From positions 124,577,961 to 124,641,960 of the forward strand of contig NC_092803.1 in NCBI RefSeq assembly GCF_040954645.1: DNA of 64,000 bases, read 5' to 3'. Origin of the DNA: Diabrotica undecimpunctata (taxonomy: Eukaryota; Arthropoda; Insecta; Coleoptera; Chrysomelidae). Each line of letters starts with the position of its first letter. Positions within the stretch are counted from its first letter, which is position 1. The position numbers and the translations under genes are program-made. Positions 32,826 through 44,078 of this stretch are shown piece by piece. A model generated the notes under the pieces. That model was given only the letters and a program-made list of their open reading frames with translations, ran no database searches and was not told the origin of the DNA.

Positions 32826-33632
32826 TGAGGAGTAAAACGTTCATCAGAAAGCAATGAAGATGATATCGCTTTATTTCAGGATGGTATAAAGGTATTGGCT
32901 TTTGTATGTTATTGTTTATTTTCATTGTAGATTTTTGTAACATTCATTCCAGTAACGAGGGTAATGAAAATAACGGTAAGTATAAAAAATATTGCCTTCA
33001 CAAAAAATCAAGAGCTACTGGTACTTTTACCTGGTGATAAACCCTTAGACTATTTTAGACTGTTACTGACTGACGAATTTCTACAATAAGTTTGTAACCA
33101 ATCCAACAAATATCTATGCAATATCTTTATACGGAAAGATACATGGCAACAACAATCTAGAATGAATAAATGGAAACATTTACCGACCAGAGATTAACAA
33201 ATATTTATAGCACTAATGTTATATACGGGTCATATTCAAAGGCCAATACTAGGAGATAATTGGAAAAAGAAAGATCCGCTGTTCAAAATGTAAGTTTCTA
33301 TGCTTGAATTTTAGCAGAAATCCAGCCTAGTGATATAATCTTCAAAGTTAGACCTATAGTATATTTAAACCTAAAAATGTGTGACATTTAGTATCCTGGA
33401 TGACATTTGAGTTTAGACGAGTCAATGGTGTTACACCGTTGGCGCCTAAATGTTAGGCAATACATAAAAAGCAAGAAACAAAAATATGGTGCCCTATATG
33501 CTTAGAGAAGCAAACGGAGTTGTTTTAAAGTTTATGGTTTACACTGGACAGATCAATGATTTTGAAGGACAAGGACACACTAAAAAAGTAGTGTTGAATT
33601 TGGTAGTGGAAAAACTAAATGTTAGACATGCT

Positions 33633-34600
33633 GTTTACATTAGGGATGGCGGTTTTTGACAAAACACCGGTTTTCGGTTATACCGTTTTTTTTTGCTTAC
33701 AGTTTAACCGGGCGGTTATAACCGGCAAAAAAACCGGTTTTTCCAAAAACCGGTTTATGGTTTTTTTTATTCCAATAGGTTACAAAGTTATATTTACAAT
33801 GCACTTTAGTTTGCACCCCCAACCATTTCAACCATTTTGAATTCCCTACCTCAACCATTTCAACTGATAAAAAATTTCCCAGACTCTTTCAAATGGAATT
33901 TAAAAAAATAATATCAACATAAATATTTTACTTAAAAATAAATTGGATAATGCAATTCATCTTTTATTTTTACTACCATCAAAAAAAAAATTTATCATAT
34001 ATTACTTTTAACACGTTTGTATATTTGTATAATACCTAGGTACATTTTAAAATATATAACTCATTTAATACTTCCTGTATGGGTTTATCATTTTGAAAAC
34101 GTAGGGAAACCTTGGAGATTCGTATTCGTAATCAGTAATTCGATATTCATAGTCAGAACATTATTTTTGGTAATCAGAAAAAGTCATTCACCCACTTTCA
34201 ATGTCAAGTCAAGAGTCAAGTGTAAAAAATAGATGATGTACCAGATCACTTCTTATGAAAATATTATGATTACAAATACCTTTTCAACGAAATATTATAA
34301 TAAAACTTAATTGTTTCTGGCTGATGTGAGTTTGCACTTTCAGTTTGCTTCTGTATTTATAAAATTTGAATTATGGTTTTGTTTGAATAATTACTTGAGT
34401 ATAATAATTATGATTGGGATCCAAAATAATACCTAACCTAATCCTAATCACCGTAAAAACCTAATAACTGGTTTCTACTTTAAAAATAAAAAACCGGTTA
34501 TAACCGGGACAAAAAAACAACCGAAAAAACCGGTTATTGCGAAGTAAAAAAACCGGTTTTCGGTTTAAACCGGTAGATTTTTCCCATCCCTAGTTTACAT
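33633..34600. mobile_element. non-autonomous hAT element, 952 bp, 8-bp TSD
   Basis: GTTTACAT occurs at 33633-33640 and 34593-34600, an 8-bp TSD. The element (33641-34592) starts TAGGGATGG and ends CCATCCCTA, hAT-type terminal inverted repeats. Both subterminal regions (about 33665-33765 and 34470-34575) are packed with AACCGGTT-like motifs. No transposase frame, so it depends on a partner in trans. It splits the piggyBac-4 core (RHAVYM | DNFY region) cleanly. Confidence 0.95.
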
Positions 34601-34740
34601 GGACAATTTCTACAATTTTTTTGTATTAGCCAAGAATCTTCTTGATGTTAATACCCATTGCACTGACACTCTTAGACTTAATAAAGAAAATAATCCAAAA
34701 GTTACTCATAATACTAAGTTTATTTTATATAAAATTTGAT

Positions 34741-37080
34741 TTAAATACTAAAGAATTATTTTAAATGTCGGGATTGCGGTCTGCGGCATAAATTGAAACT
34801 ACATTTAGTTCATTCGATTTCATCTGATATATTTTGCGGACATAAAAATATTAAATTTTACTCTTTTGAAGTTCATCTTGATTATTCATTGATATTATTT
34901 TTATACCCATCTTACATCTTAAATACATATTTTAAACCTCGGCTTTTCTCTGTAATCTCTTAATACTATTTTACATTTTCTTTGTTTATCTGCTTTCGTA
35001 TTACGTTATTTTCGATTTTTGTTCGTGCTTCCAGGTAGCTACTTTTGTGTTAGAATTGAGAAGTTGATTACGACATTCATATTATCTAGATCAAATTGTT
35101 CTTATTTTAGTGTTTGTGCATTATAAAACTCTACATTTCACTGTCATTTCATTATTTACCAATATAAATTATATTTCATTAGCTAATTAATGATATTGCT
35201 GTTTTTTTTTACTCAGCGCAACTGAAGTTTCATAACTTACAATAATATAATTATTATAAAAATTGCTAAGTAATGAAATAAGTATGAAGCCAAACTACTC
35301 AATCTATATAAATGCCGGACATATAGAGCTTTACCTATAGTATCCTTAAACTAGCTAACTTAGAACCAAAGAAATTGTCGATGCTGACAATGCAACGATA
35401 TTTTGACAAAACTGGTAAAATGTTCTATGCAGAAAATGAAATTTAGTTAAAATGACCGACATTAATATCTTTAAAGTATTTAAAAACCATGAGACTTTCG
35501 GTAGAAATATTTTTATTTTATGATTTACATACATAAATAGTAATATGGGAATTGCCATAAATCTAAAATCACCTTTTTAAATGATAATAAAATACATAAA
35601 TATTTACTTAAAATGTTCTTAAAATACAAAAACGTTTATATTAAATGTTCTGAAAACTGACTTAATGAGATGTGTAGAGCAAAAAAGTTTAGTTGTATAT
35701 CCGACAACCCTTTAATTTGTCGGACCGGCATTTACGGTATGATTGGCATAAAAAGCTGTCGATTTTCTTCTGTATTAAAGAATAATTTCAGGTACTTACA
35801 TAAATACTAGATGCAAACACCGAATTTAATGAAATTACCTATTTAATAAAATAAAATTAACTTGAAATCTGCTTATATATGAGAAGCGTAAGATGCACTA
35901 TTTACTTGCTTCTATTTGAGAAGCCAAAAAGGGAGTTTTACTAGCACGCTTCTATTTGAGAAGATAGAGACGAAGTGAGTTAAGGCTAGATTGGTTTGAA
36001 TAATTTTAATGTAAAAAGCTGACAGCCGCAGAAGATACGATACAGCATGAAGAAGGCAGGCCATAACGATCGTAGGTCTTTAATTTAGGTACACGGGAAA
36101 TTTAAATATTTCGAGTAATATGCGAGTGAAAATGTTATTTAAAAAAGAATATACAAAAATGTAGCTTTATAAAAAATTTGTATCATTATGAAGTCTGTAG
36201 ACCATGTAAAAGCAGAGTTGTAACTAACGAAAAAGAGGTTCTTATTTGTTAAATTCCAAATCGAATATTTCAACGCAAAATAATCAAGAAATAAAGCATT
36301 TTTTGAGAAAAATTTATAAAAACTTTTTTGGTCTTTTAAAAAAGTTTTATTTTGTTTTTAAAAAAGTTTCTAGCATCAAAACTAAGCGAGTTACGCTCAA
36401 AATAAAGTTAAATTTTTTTGGCTGGTTTAAAGTGCTTATTTTTGGAAAAATTGGTTCAAAAATAAAAAAAATTAAATTAAAAAATTTGTTCTTTCAAAAT
36501 AACGTGTTAGGGATACGAAAAATCCCAAAGAGTAAGAAAATAGGGGATTTGCTTTTCGAAAAATTTTTTTTTGTTTTCCTATATAAGACAAAAATTGACA
36601 AGATATGACTGTTCAAAGTTTACATACACTCGTGATTAGTGACTCGTTCAAGCCCTTTCAACTACAACCCTTTCAAAATAACAGTTAAAAAAAATTTTAA
36701 TGATGTCATAAAAAAAATGGTTTTTTAAGCAGTAATTAAACGAACGCGTGAACTGGAACATTGTAAGATAAACATAATGTCCTTTTAAGGCACAGGCATA
36801 CTTTCAACCATCCTTACACACTAATACGAGTTGTTTTTTAAGTTAAAATAAAATAAATTCTTAAAATTTTGATTAAAAAAATTATTGTATTTATAGTTTC
36901 CATGAAAAAAAATTTAAATATTCTAATTTCTTCGCAAGGGGTGGTTTAATAAGGTTAGAAATTATGTAGTAAAAAAATAAAACAATAAAGAAATCTAAAT
37001 TTAATGTCACTGTATAATTAAGTACTTCCAAATTGCTTGAATTTACAATTATGTGATTTTTTTCGAATAGAGGGAGTTTT
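34741..37080. other. no recognised gene
   Basis: More than 2 kb without a recognisable family. A 120-codon frame at 36246-36608 is almost all Lys, Phe, Ile and Leu, as expected from AT-rich composition, and has no family resemblance. Confidence 0.45.
35868..35965. repeat. cluster of short hairpin repeats (GCTTCTATTTGAGAAG)
   Basis: CTTCTATTTGAGAAG, a hairpin with 5-bp arms, occurs twice about 41 bases apart, and a related GCTTATATATGAGAAGC lies just before them. Possibly a repeated protein-binding or transposon-end motif; function unknown. Confidence 0.6.
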
Positions 37081-37081
37081 C

Positions 37082-37485
37082 ACACCACTAAAAAATAAAA
37101 AGCAACCAACGGCACAAGTTCAATTTTGATGTGGAGGGTAAGTACACCCATTACCCCAATTTCCATGCAAATCGGTGGGGAAAGAAGTATACAATGGCAT
37201 TGTTTTAATTATAACTATTCTATGCAGTGAGATTTTGGGGGCAAACTGTGGTATAATCTTAGATTAGGTTGATTAACGTTAATTGACATTCTTTTCTTTC
37301 ATTAAAACATGATTTGTAGTAATTACCCGCTTTAATTTACCAATATACGGTTTTTTCCTAGTAGTAGTTTCCACCCTAATATATAAAAAGCAACCAACGA
37401 AACAAGTCCAAAAGTGAAGTGGATTGTAAGTAGAATCTTAATCCAAATTTTCATGCAAATCGGTGGTGACACGAAAAATAACACG
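37082..37485 (+). repeat. diverged direct repeat, about 110 bp, period about 295
   Basis: Two copies share AAAAAGCAACCAACG, GTAAGTA and CATGCAAATCGGTGG in the same order and spacing (about 37090-37185 and 37380-37470). Copy divergence is considerable, so this is an old duplication or two copies of an element. Confidence 0.7.
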
Positions 37486-38115
37486 GTATCGCTAATAGTA
37501 TTTCACATTCATTTACTGGCCTATAAGGCGTTTTATTCAATTTTGATTTCCTATAATTATATAAAAAGTTTTGAGAAGTTTTTTTTATGTAATTTGTTTA
37601 CAATCGCACCATTAAGTTTTAGTGAACAGTTAAAAGCCTGAAACTTTTTATTTAATGTAAATAATAAGTCACACAAATAGGCATTATGCTCCTTAGGAAA
37701 CGCTACTGTGTACATCAATAAAATCTGGAGTACGCTCATAAAAAGAAAAAATTAGAAATAAAATCTTTAATTTATTCCAGACGAAATTGTAGGTACATAA
37801 AAATTTACTGTCACCCATAAAAAATATTAAGATGTAACCCACATACAAAAACAGCAATGAAATTATTTTTTATTTATTTTAAGTACCCTTTTGTGAAGGA
37901 TACCAAAAAAATTAAATAATTTTAACATCGCGCAATCAAATTTGTAACAATAAATAATAAAAAAGATTGGTATCACCTAATGGATTTACCTTTACTTAAT
38001 TAAAATGAAATAAAACTAAAAAATAGTTTAGTTTCAATAACCCAGTCCTGTTCTGAGTGCCAAAAAGCAACGTCCGTGCTTGGAAAAAAGCCGAACACAA
38101 CGTAACTCTCACTGA
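37486..38115. other. no gene seen
   Basis: AT-rich; no recognised feature. Confidence 0.5.
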
Positions 38116-38469
38116 GATATTATATCTGGTCAAGTATTTGGCAAAATGTATTAGGCGAACATGTGCTAATAGGACTGAAGTACTGCAGAAAGAAATCAGC
38201 AATCGGCTCAGAACTGTAACAAGCCTACAATGCAATGCAATTTCAGATGATAAGATTATTTTTTAAAGACTTAAGGTGCATATTCTGTAGAAGATATTGT
38301 ATCTGGTCAAGTATTTGGCAAAATGTATTAGGCGAACATGTGCTAATAGGACTGAAGTACTGCAGAAAGCAATCAGTAATCAGCTCAGAGCTGTAACAAG
38401 CCTACGATGCAATGCAATTGCATATGATAATATTATTTTTTGAAGACTTAAAGTACATATTCTGTAGAA
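38116..38469. repeat. 177-bp tandem repeat, two copies
   Basis: 38116-38292 and 38293-38469 are about 90% or more identical (shared ATCTGGTCAAGTATTTGGCA and long flanks), and a third unit just begins (GATA) at 38470. The size is satellite-monomer-like. Confidence 0.9.
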
Positions 38470-38829
38470 GATAACCTAAAACAGTCACCTATATTATTGC
38501 ATAACGGCAAGGCAATAGATCGCCAGCGGTAAACAGTTTTCGGAGACTCTCAGGTGACTACAAAAACATATGGTACCCATCTGATAATTTTGCACAAACT
38601 GGTGCATTGTTTAATAATTCTGGAATGGTTATTACAAATAAATGAAAGGTGTACAATAAGCTAATTGGCCGCATTGCAAACGGTTTATAACAGAGGCCTT
38701 CCAAAAAATAATCTGTTTCTAATTGTTTCTTGAATATGATGTGCTCTTGTGATTTTTTTCCACAGTTCCTAACTCACTATTCTACTGGACCAGTGTATCT
38801 CATTGTAAACTTCGATCTATTAAAAGCGA
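38470..38829. other. no gene seen
   Basis: No recognised feature apart from a possible upstream extension of the LINE scrap that follows. Confidence 0.4.
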
Positions 38830-38985
38830 CATAATACCTTGTTGCCCAACTGACAACCGCCGCCTACAAACAGTGCTAAGCAGACTACGCCTAGGACACT
38901 CAATACTTTCACATTCTTACAACTTCATAAACACTGATCCTTCCCGGTGCAAACTGTGTATTGTGTAACACATCTTAACATGTTC
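38830..38985 (+). mobile_element. LINE C-terminal fragment (RNase H-bearing type)
   Basis: Reads RRLQTVLSRLRLGHSILSHS, then YNFINTDPSRCKLCIV and HILTCS. This is the zinc-binding tail (LxRLRLGH ... C..C ... H..C) that follows RNase H in I/R1/Jockey-related LINEs. One stop; boundaries unclear. Confidence 0.65.
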
Positions 38986-38999
38986 CTTGCCGATAACGA

Positions 39000-39056
39000 G
39001 CTGGCGCGTCGTTACAAGGCTTTAGCTAGACGCCGACGACGCTCTCGCGCGTTCAG
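39000..39056. repeat. GC-rich block, left member of a pair flanking piggyBac-6
   Basis: Contains GCGCGTCGTTAC and GACGCTCTCGCGCGTTCA in an AT-rich setting. A related block in the same orientation lies at 44009-44078, on the far side of the piggyBac/pogo complex. Confidence 0.75.
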
Positions 39057-39270
39057 ACTTTTATTGATTATGATCTTGGATTATTTCACTGGCGCTACAA
39101 CCGGGCTTTTTATATTAGGCAGGTAACCAGGGGTATCAATTCTCTAACTTTATTCTTAGTTCGCCAACTAATGACTTTTTTTCCCGACAGGGTGTCTATA
39201 TCTTTGTAATAATTGTAAATATTAGTTACAGTATGTAAAATTCTGCAAAAGCATATTATTTTATCGGATT

Positions 39271-39471
39271 AGTAACCGTGTTTGAGAATTGCAATTGGAA
39301 ATTGAATGCGAGGAATTGGGAGAAGAAGAATATCATGGTTAAAAAACCTGAGGAAATGGTTCTCCACAACAACAACTAATCTATTTAAAGCATCACTTAA
39401 TAAAATAATTATAGCCAGAACGATCGCCAATATTCGAAATGAATAGGCACCAAAAGAAGAAGTAACCGTGT
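39271..39471 (+). mobile_element. LINE family A 3' tail with 11-bp TSD
   Basis: AGTAACCGTGT at 39271-39281 and 39461-39471 brackets 179 bases encoding GIGRRRISWLKNLRKWFSTT, then LFKASLNKIIIARTIANIR, stop, with an AAGAAG tail. Same family as 3879-4101 and 9690-10350. Confidence 0.93.
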
Positions 39472-41658
39472 AAAGATTAGTAATTCCCAGATTTCGATAT
39501 TTCTCCTATTTTTAGATTCGTGAATCATAAAGCTTGGTAATACCCGGATATTTTCAGTGTTTCCCATAGATATGATTTGGGTTCTTTTACATCTTGTTTG
39601 GTTAATTTATGTTTGAATTGCATAGGGTTTGCATATTGAAGTGTAAAAATGAATAAAATAGTATAAATGAAGATATTTTCCCAAGTGGCTCAAATTCAAA
39701 TAAAACAAATAAGTTAGTTATGAAAAACACATTATCGGATGAAGAACTGTTGAGATTATTAGAAGCAAGCGATGAGAAATTTAATGACTTTCTTGATTTA
39801 GATAGTAAGTATTTACCAGAATCTGAGGATGAAATTGAAAATAACTTACCTGCAGCATTTATTGAGGATACAGAATGTTATAAAATTAAATGCAAATATT
39901 AATTGTTTAATAAAAATATATTTAATTGTAGACTAAGCTGCTCATTGAAGTTGATAGAAGCGATAAATGGGAAAGAAAATTTTGATGGTATAAAAAATTT
40001 CCCTTTTTTAAAACACCAGGAGTTACCAATACAATTTTCCGATAATAATCCAGTTCACTTTTTTTAATGCTACTTACAGATGAATATTTACAGCAAGTAT
40101 GTAATGAGACTTACATAGGTATGCCGAGTACGTTCTCTTGATTACTACAGGGGCGACACATTCTAGAATTTTTGATTGGAAAATTTTGACTCCCGAAGAA
40201 CTGCGTCTTGTTAGGATAGGTTTTACATATGGGTCACATTTCATTGCCTAGGATTGGGGATTATTGGAAAAAGAAAGACACTCTTTGTGCCAATGCAATT
40301 TTTTCCACTTTTATGGACCGGAACAGATTTATGGTCATACTGCGTTGTTTGTATTTTAGTAAAAATCGAGAAGAGAAAGCTTTAAAGCTTGAAAGAAAAC
40401 TTGAGCTTAAATCAGTCAATAGTATTACACAGAGGACGACTTAATTTTAGACAATACTTAAAAACAAAAAGCATAAAAACATGGAATCAAGTTGTACCGA
40501 ACCAAATGGTCTAATTTAAAAATTTTCAGTTTATTCTGGAATGTTTGACGATTCAGGTGGAAAGGGACATGCCAATAAAGTGGTTTTGCACCTTTTGGAA
40601 GGGAAAATAAATGTCGATCAATGCGTTTACATGGAAAATTTTTACAACAGCTTTGATTTAGCCAAAAATGTTCTTGAATTTTTAACTGACTGCAATAGAA
40701 CTCTTCGAATTGATTATAGAAATAATCCTGCAGAAGTAAAACAAAACTTGCTAAAGGTGCAAAAATTGTCCGTTATCGGAAAGGGGTATTAGTTGGCAAA
40801 TGGAAGGATATGAGAGACGTTTACTATATAACAACAGAATATCCAAACACCTTACAACCAGTTACAACAAGAAGAGGTCAGCATCTAATGAAACCAGAGC
40901 CTATTATAAGATTTAATAAAAATATGTCTGGTAGTGGCCAACAAGACCAGATAATTTTTGGTCACTGCCAGGTGAAAAACTGTAAGACAGCCAACAAAAA
41001 TATTTATACATATTATGCAGATGATGGTTATGAATGCCCGTACACTATTTAACAAATATTCTGGAAAAAAGATTCGTCTTTACGAATTTCGTTTAGAGCT
41101 CGTTAGATCACTCTTTTAAAAATTAATAATTCTGAAACTAAACATCTTACAAAAGATCACCTAGTAACACAACGAGAGGTAAAGGAAAATCGCCTAATAT
41201 TGAATATTTGCCTAATATTGGATATTACGTTATCTCAAAACCTATTAACAGTTTTCTGTAATTAAATGCACAAAACTAAAGGTTTCTAACATAAAATGGT
41301 TCTGTGTAAATCATATAGTTCTACTGTATACTACTAGATGAAACCATATAATTATGTTTTTTCGTGATACGAGTTTGTTGTTTATCCAACTGAAAATTGT
41401 TATAAAAAGGTAAGTAAGTAAGTACTAAAAGTATTAAAGTGAAATTTGGCAGGTATATTCTTTAATAGTTGTAGAATAAGTTTCAATTTTTATATTGAAC
41501 ATATCTGCCAAGTATTTTTTTTATTTCAATGATATAACTTTGAACATGAAGGTTGCCTAATTTTGGATAGGAAAGGTATCTTAAAATTGGATATCCAAAA
41601 TTAGGAACCTAATTATATGTAATTCAAAACATGTTTATCTACACTTTTTTTCAGTAAA

Positions 41659-43538
41659 ATGCCTACAAAAAGACTACCACATAAAAAAAGGAATCCAAAA
41701 GATATAAAAAATTCTATTGATGTTGTTAAAAGTAAACAAATGGGATACCTAAAGGCGTCCAAGTGCTTTAACGTTCCCAAATCAACCATTGAGCTATATG
41801 TAAAACGTGGCAAAGACTTAAAAGAACAATGCGCGCTACGAAGACTTGGTACAGTACTGTTTGGAAATGGACAGAAGATATTATGGTCTAGTACGTACAG
41901 ATGTTTGGAGGTTAGCATATCAGATTGCTATTAGAAATAGCCTGTCCCATCCCTTTTCAGAAAGAGATGGTAATGTCGGTAAAAAGTGGCTCCGAAATTT
42001 CCTCAGACGGCATCCCAATCTATTTGTAAGAAAACCGTAGTGGATTTCCAAAAACAGAATAAAAGCTTTTACTTCAGAAAATATTACCCGTTATTTTAAG
42101 TTCTGGAACCAGCTACGGAGAAGATACATTTCAACTCCCTAAGAGTGTTTAATGTTGATGCAACAGGTATCACTACCGTACAATCCAAGATTGCTGGGGT
42201 CATCACCCTAAAAGGAAAAAAAAACAAGTAGGAGCTGCAGTAGCTAACTGCTGCAGAAAGAGGGGCACTAGTAACTGCAGTTACGTGCATGAATGCTGTC
42301 GGAGGATCCGTTCCTCCGTTATTTGTATTCCCACGCAAAAATATGAAGGCCGAGCTATTCGACGGAGCTCCAGCTGAGTCAATTGCTGATTGTCACCCTT
42401 CAGAATGGATACAGAGCTACATCTTTACACGATGGATGCAACATTTTATCAATCATGTAAAACCTTCAAAAGACGATTTCGTTTTGCTTATTCTTGACGG
42501 CCATTATAGTCATACACGGAATCTGGACGTTATAGATTTAGCGAGAAAAAATTATATTTCTATTGTATACATCCTACTCCCCATACGTCACATAAAATCC
42601 AATCGGTAGATTTGTGTTTTATATCTCCAATAAAGACACTATTTAAAAAATATTCAAAATTGAATTAAAGAATAATCCTTCTCGAAATGTAGGACCCTTT
42701 CTAATAAGAACAATATTCTACCCTGCTTATCATAAATCAGCTACTGCTGATATATCAGTCAATGGGTTTCGTAAAGCAGGAATTTTTCCATTCTATTGGA
42801 ATATCTTATTAACAGCAAATTTCATTTTAGAAAAACAAAGAGAAAGAACTCAGCCTCGATAACATACTTCTGATGTAGTAGCAGTAGCTCAATTCAACTA
42901 TCTATTGGAAAAACCCCCGAGACATCAAATGGGTAGCAGTGTTGAAATTAATTAGTTATCGAACATTGTAAACGTTCAAGAATTTTGACCTTTAACATCC
43001 TGCAGTTCAATTTAACTGTCTATTAAAAAACCCCACCGAGGCATCAAATGGGTAGCAGTGTAAAAATAAATCAATTATCGAACATTGTAAAAGCTCAAGC
43101 TCTTTTCAGCTTTACCATCATGCAGCAAATAGGGGATGTAAAACCGGTTCTAAAACTTTAATTACAAGTACGCCCTACAAAAATGATTTAGAAGCTAGCA
43201 TTAAAAAAAAAAACAAAGAAAAGAATCACTTAAAAATAAAAAAACAGTTGTCAAAATTTAAAGTTTTAAAGAAAACTAAAAAGAAGACGATGGTCAAAAA
43301 TAAAAAGATAAAGGAAGTAAAACAAGACAGTGAATTTTCAGATTCTTCAAACGTTCCTTATGACGACGATTCAGATATGGATACCGATCAAGAAAGTGAC
43401 GCAAAGTGTATGTGTAAGGACCAACATGTAGGAGAAAAGTGGATACAGTATTTAAGTTGCTTCAAATGGTCACATGAAGAGTGTGCTGTTAGTGACAAAA
43501 AGAACACTTACGTGTGTGATTTTTATATTTCAAAATAG
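41659..43538 (+). pseudogene. pogo/Tigger-type transposase with C-terminal PHD-like finger
   Basis: The N-terminal psq/CENP-B-type helix-turn-helix is MGYLKASKCFNVPKSTIELY. The second DNA-binding half includes GNVGKKWLRNFLRRHPNL. The DDE core has FNVDATGITT near 42150 (first Asp), VLLILDGHYSH near 42485-42515 (second Asp) and a shifted HKIQSVDLCF near 42595-42620 (third Asp), so DDD can be read. A linker with an internal 118-bp duplication follows, then a basic and acidic tail and CMCKDQHVGEKWIQYLSCFK with WSHEECA and YVCDF, a PHD-like Cys/His array (43400-43535). At least four frame breaks or stops make it inactive. Confidence 0.88.
42890..43122 (+). repeat. 118-bp tandem duplication inside the pogo transposase linker
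   Basis: CATCAAATGGGTAGCAGTGT and flanking sequence occur twice at a spacing of about 118 bases. The encoded peptide (LLEKPPRHQMGSSVEIN) repeats, shifted in frame in the second copy. Confidence 0.85.
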
Positions 43539-44008
43539 GTTCCTTATTTTGGATAGGGTATCCAATTTTAGGAACCTTTTTTTTATTTGGAAAAAGTGTC
43601 ATTTTTTACTTTTACCTAATACATTATTTAAAGATGAAATAAATATTTTAGCATGCATGCAAGCATACATGCAAGTTGTTATTATTGATGTTTTTTTACC
43701 CAAAAAAAATCAATTAAAAAAAAGTATCCAATATTAGGCGCCTTTCCTCTAAACGATCTAAAGGGAAAAGTTATGAGAAAACGCTGTAAAACTTGCAGCC
43801 AACGAAATGTCCGTAAAGATACAATTTACGAATGCCAAACTTGTCTCGATACCCTCGGATTTTGTCTGGATTGCTGTCAAATATCCCGCATTTAAACCTC
43901 AGTTTTGTATTATATACATCTATTTTATGTCATTTCTTGTTTTATTCTGTACATCTAAATAAATGTTCCTATCAAAATTGATTTTTATCAATATTATTTA
44001 CAAAACAC

Positions 44009-44078
44009 ACCAGCGCGTCGCACGGCGTCTGTATACAAATACTAGAGCCGAGCGCCGGTGACGCTCTAGCGCGTTCAC
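44009..44078. repeat. GC-rich block, right member of a pair flanking piggyBac-6
   Basis: CAGCGCGTCGCACGGCG, then CTAGAGC-14 nt-GCTCTAG (7-bp stem), then GCGCGTTCA. It aligns in direct orientation with 39000-39056 (GACGCTCT-GCGCGTTCA). Confidence 0.75.

Larger units (their letters stand above)
31207..34740 (+). mobile_element. piggyBac-4, host of two nested insertions
   Basis: The 5' end is TTAAGTGCCCAGTGTTGCG (31207). The acidic N-terminus near 31850-31926 (SEAEIFEYLENSEDNFELSD) runs to a TTAA where piggyBac-5 is inserted. It resumes after 32825 (SNEDDIALFQDG, KNQELLVLLPGDKPLDYFRL, LLTDEFLQ, then CNQSNKYLCNIFIRKDTWQQ). Further core blocks are QRPILGDNWKKKDPLFKM, YTGQINDFEGQGHTKKVVLN and YMDNFYNFFVLAKNLLDVNT, split by a hAT at 33641-34592. 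The catalytic YMDNFY Asp is intact but stops and shifts disable the protein. The C-terminal zinc finger is not found. Confidence 0.85.
41182..43749 (+). mobile_element. pogo/Tigger-type DNA transposon, 2568 bp, TA-flanked
   Basis: Flanked by TA at 41180-41181 and 43750-43751. Terminal inverted repeats: left AAGGAAAATCGCCTAATATT, right (inverted) GAGGAAAGGCGCCTAATATT. CCTAATATTGGATA-like motifs recur inside both ends (also near 41555-41610 and 43535-43580). It encodes one transposase, described separately. Complete in length but not intact. Confidence 0.92.
39600..43965 (+). pseudogene. piggyBac-6 transposase, split by a pogo-type element
   Basis: The N-terminal acidic frame at 39720-39902 (LSDEELLRLLEASDEKFNDF) is followed by core blocks: MGHISLPRIGDYWKKKDTLC (40229-40444), KGHANKVVLHLLEGKINVDQ with YMENFYNSFDLAKN (40541-40792), then YYITTEYPNTLQPVTTRRGQ and KIRLYEFRLELVRSLLKI to about 41180. 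The C-terminal cysteine-rich domain resumes at about 43752: KRCKTCSQRNVRKDTIYECQ, then CLDTLGFCLDCC, stop near 43893. The second catalytic Asp of the YMDNFY box is Glu here. Deleting the TA-flanked insert (41182-43749) keeps the frame. A few stops and shifts remain. Terminal repeats not identified. Confidence 0.88.

Noticed and set aside
36246..36608. 120-codon frame, highly Lys/Phe/Ile rich
   Set aside because: Matches what AT-rich sequence gives by chance; no ATG at the start, no motif.
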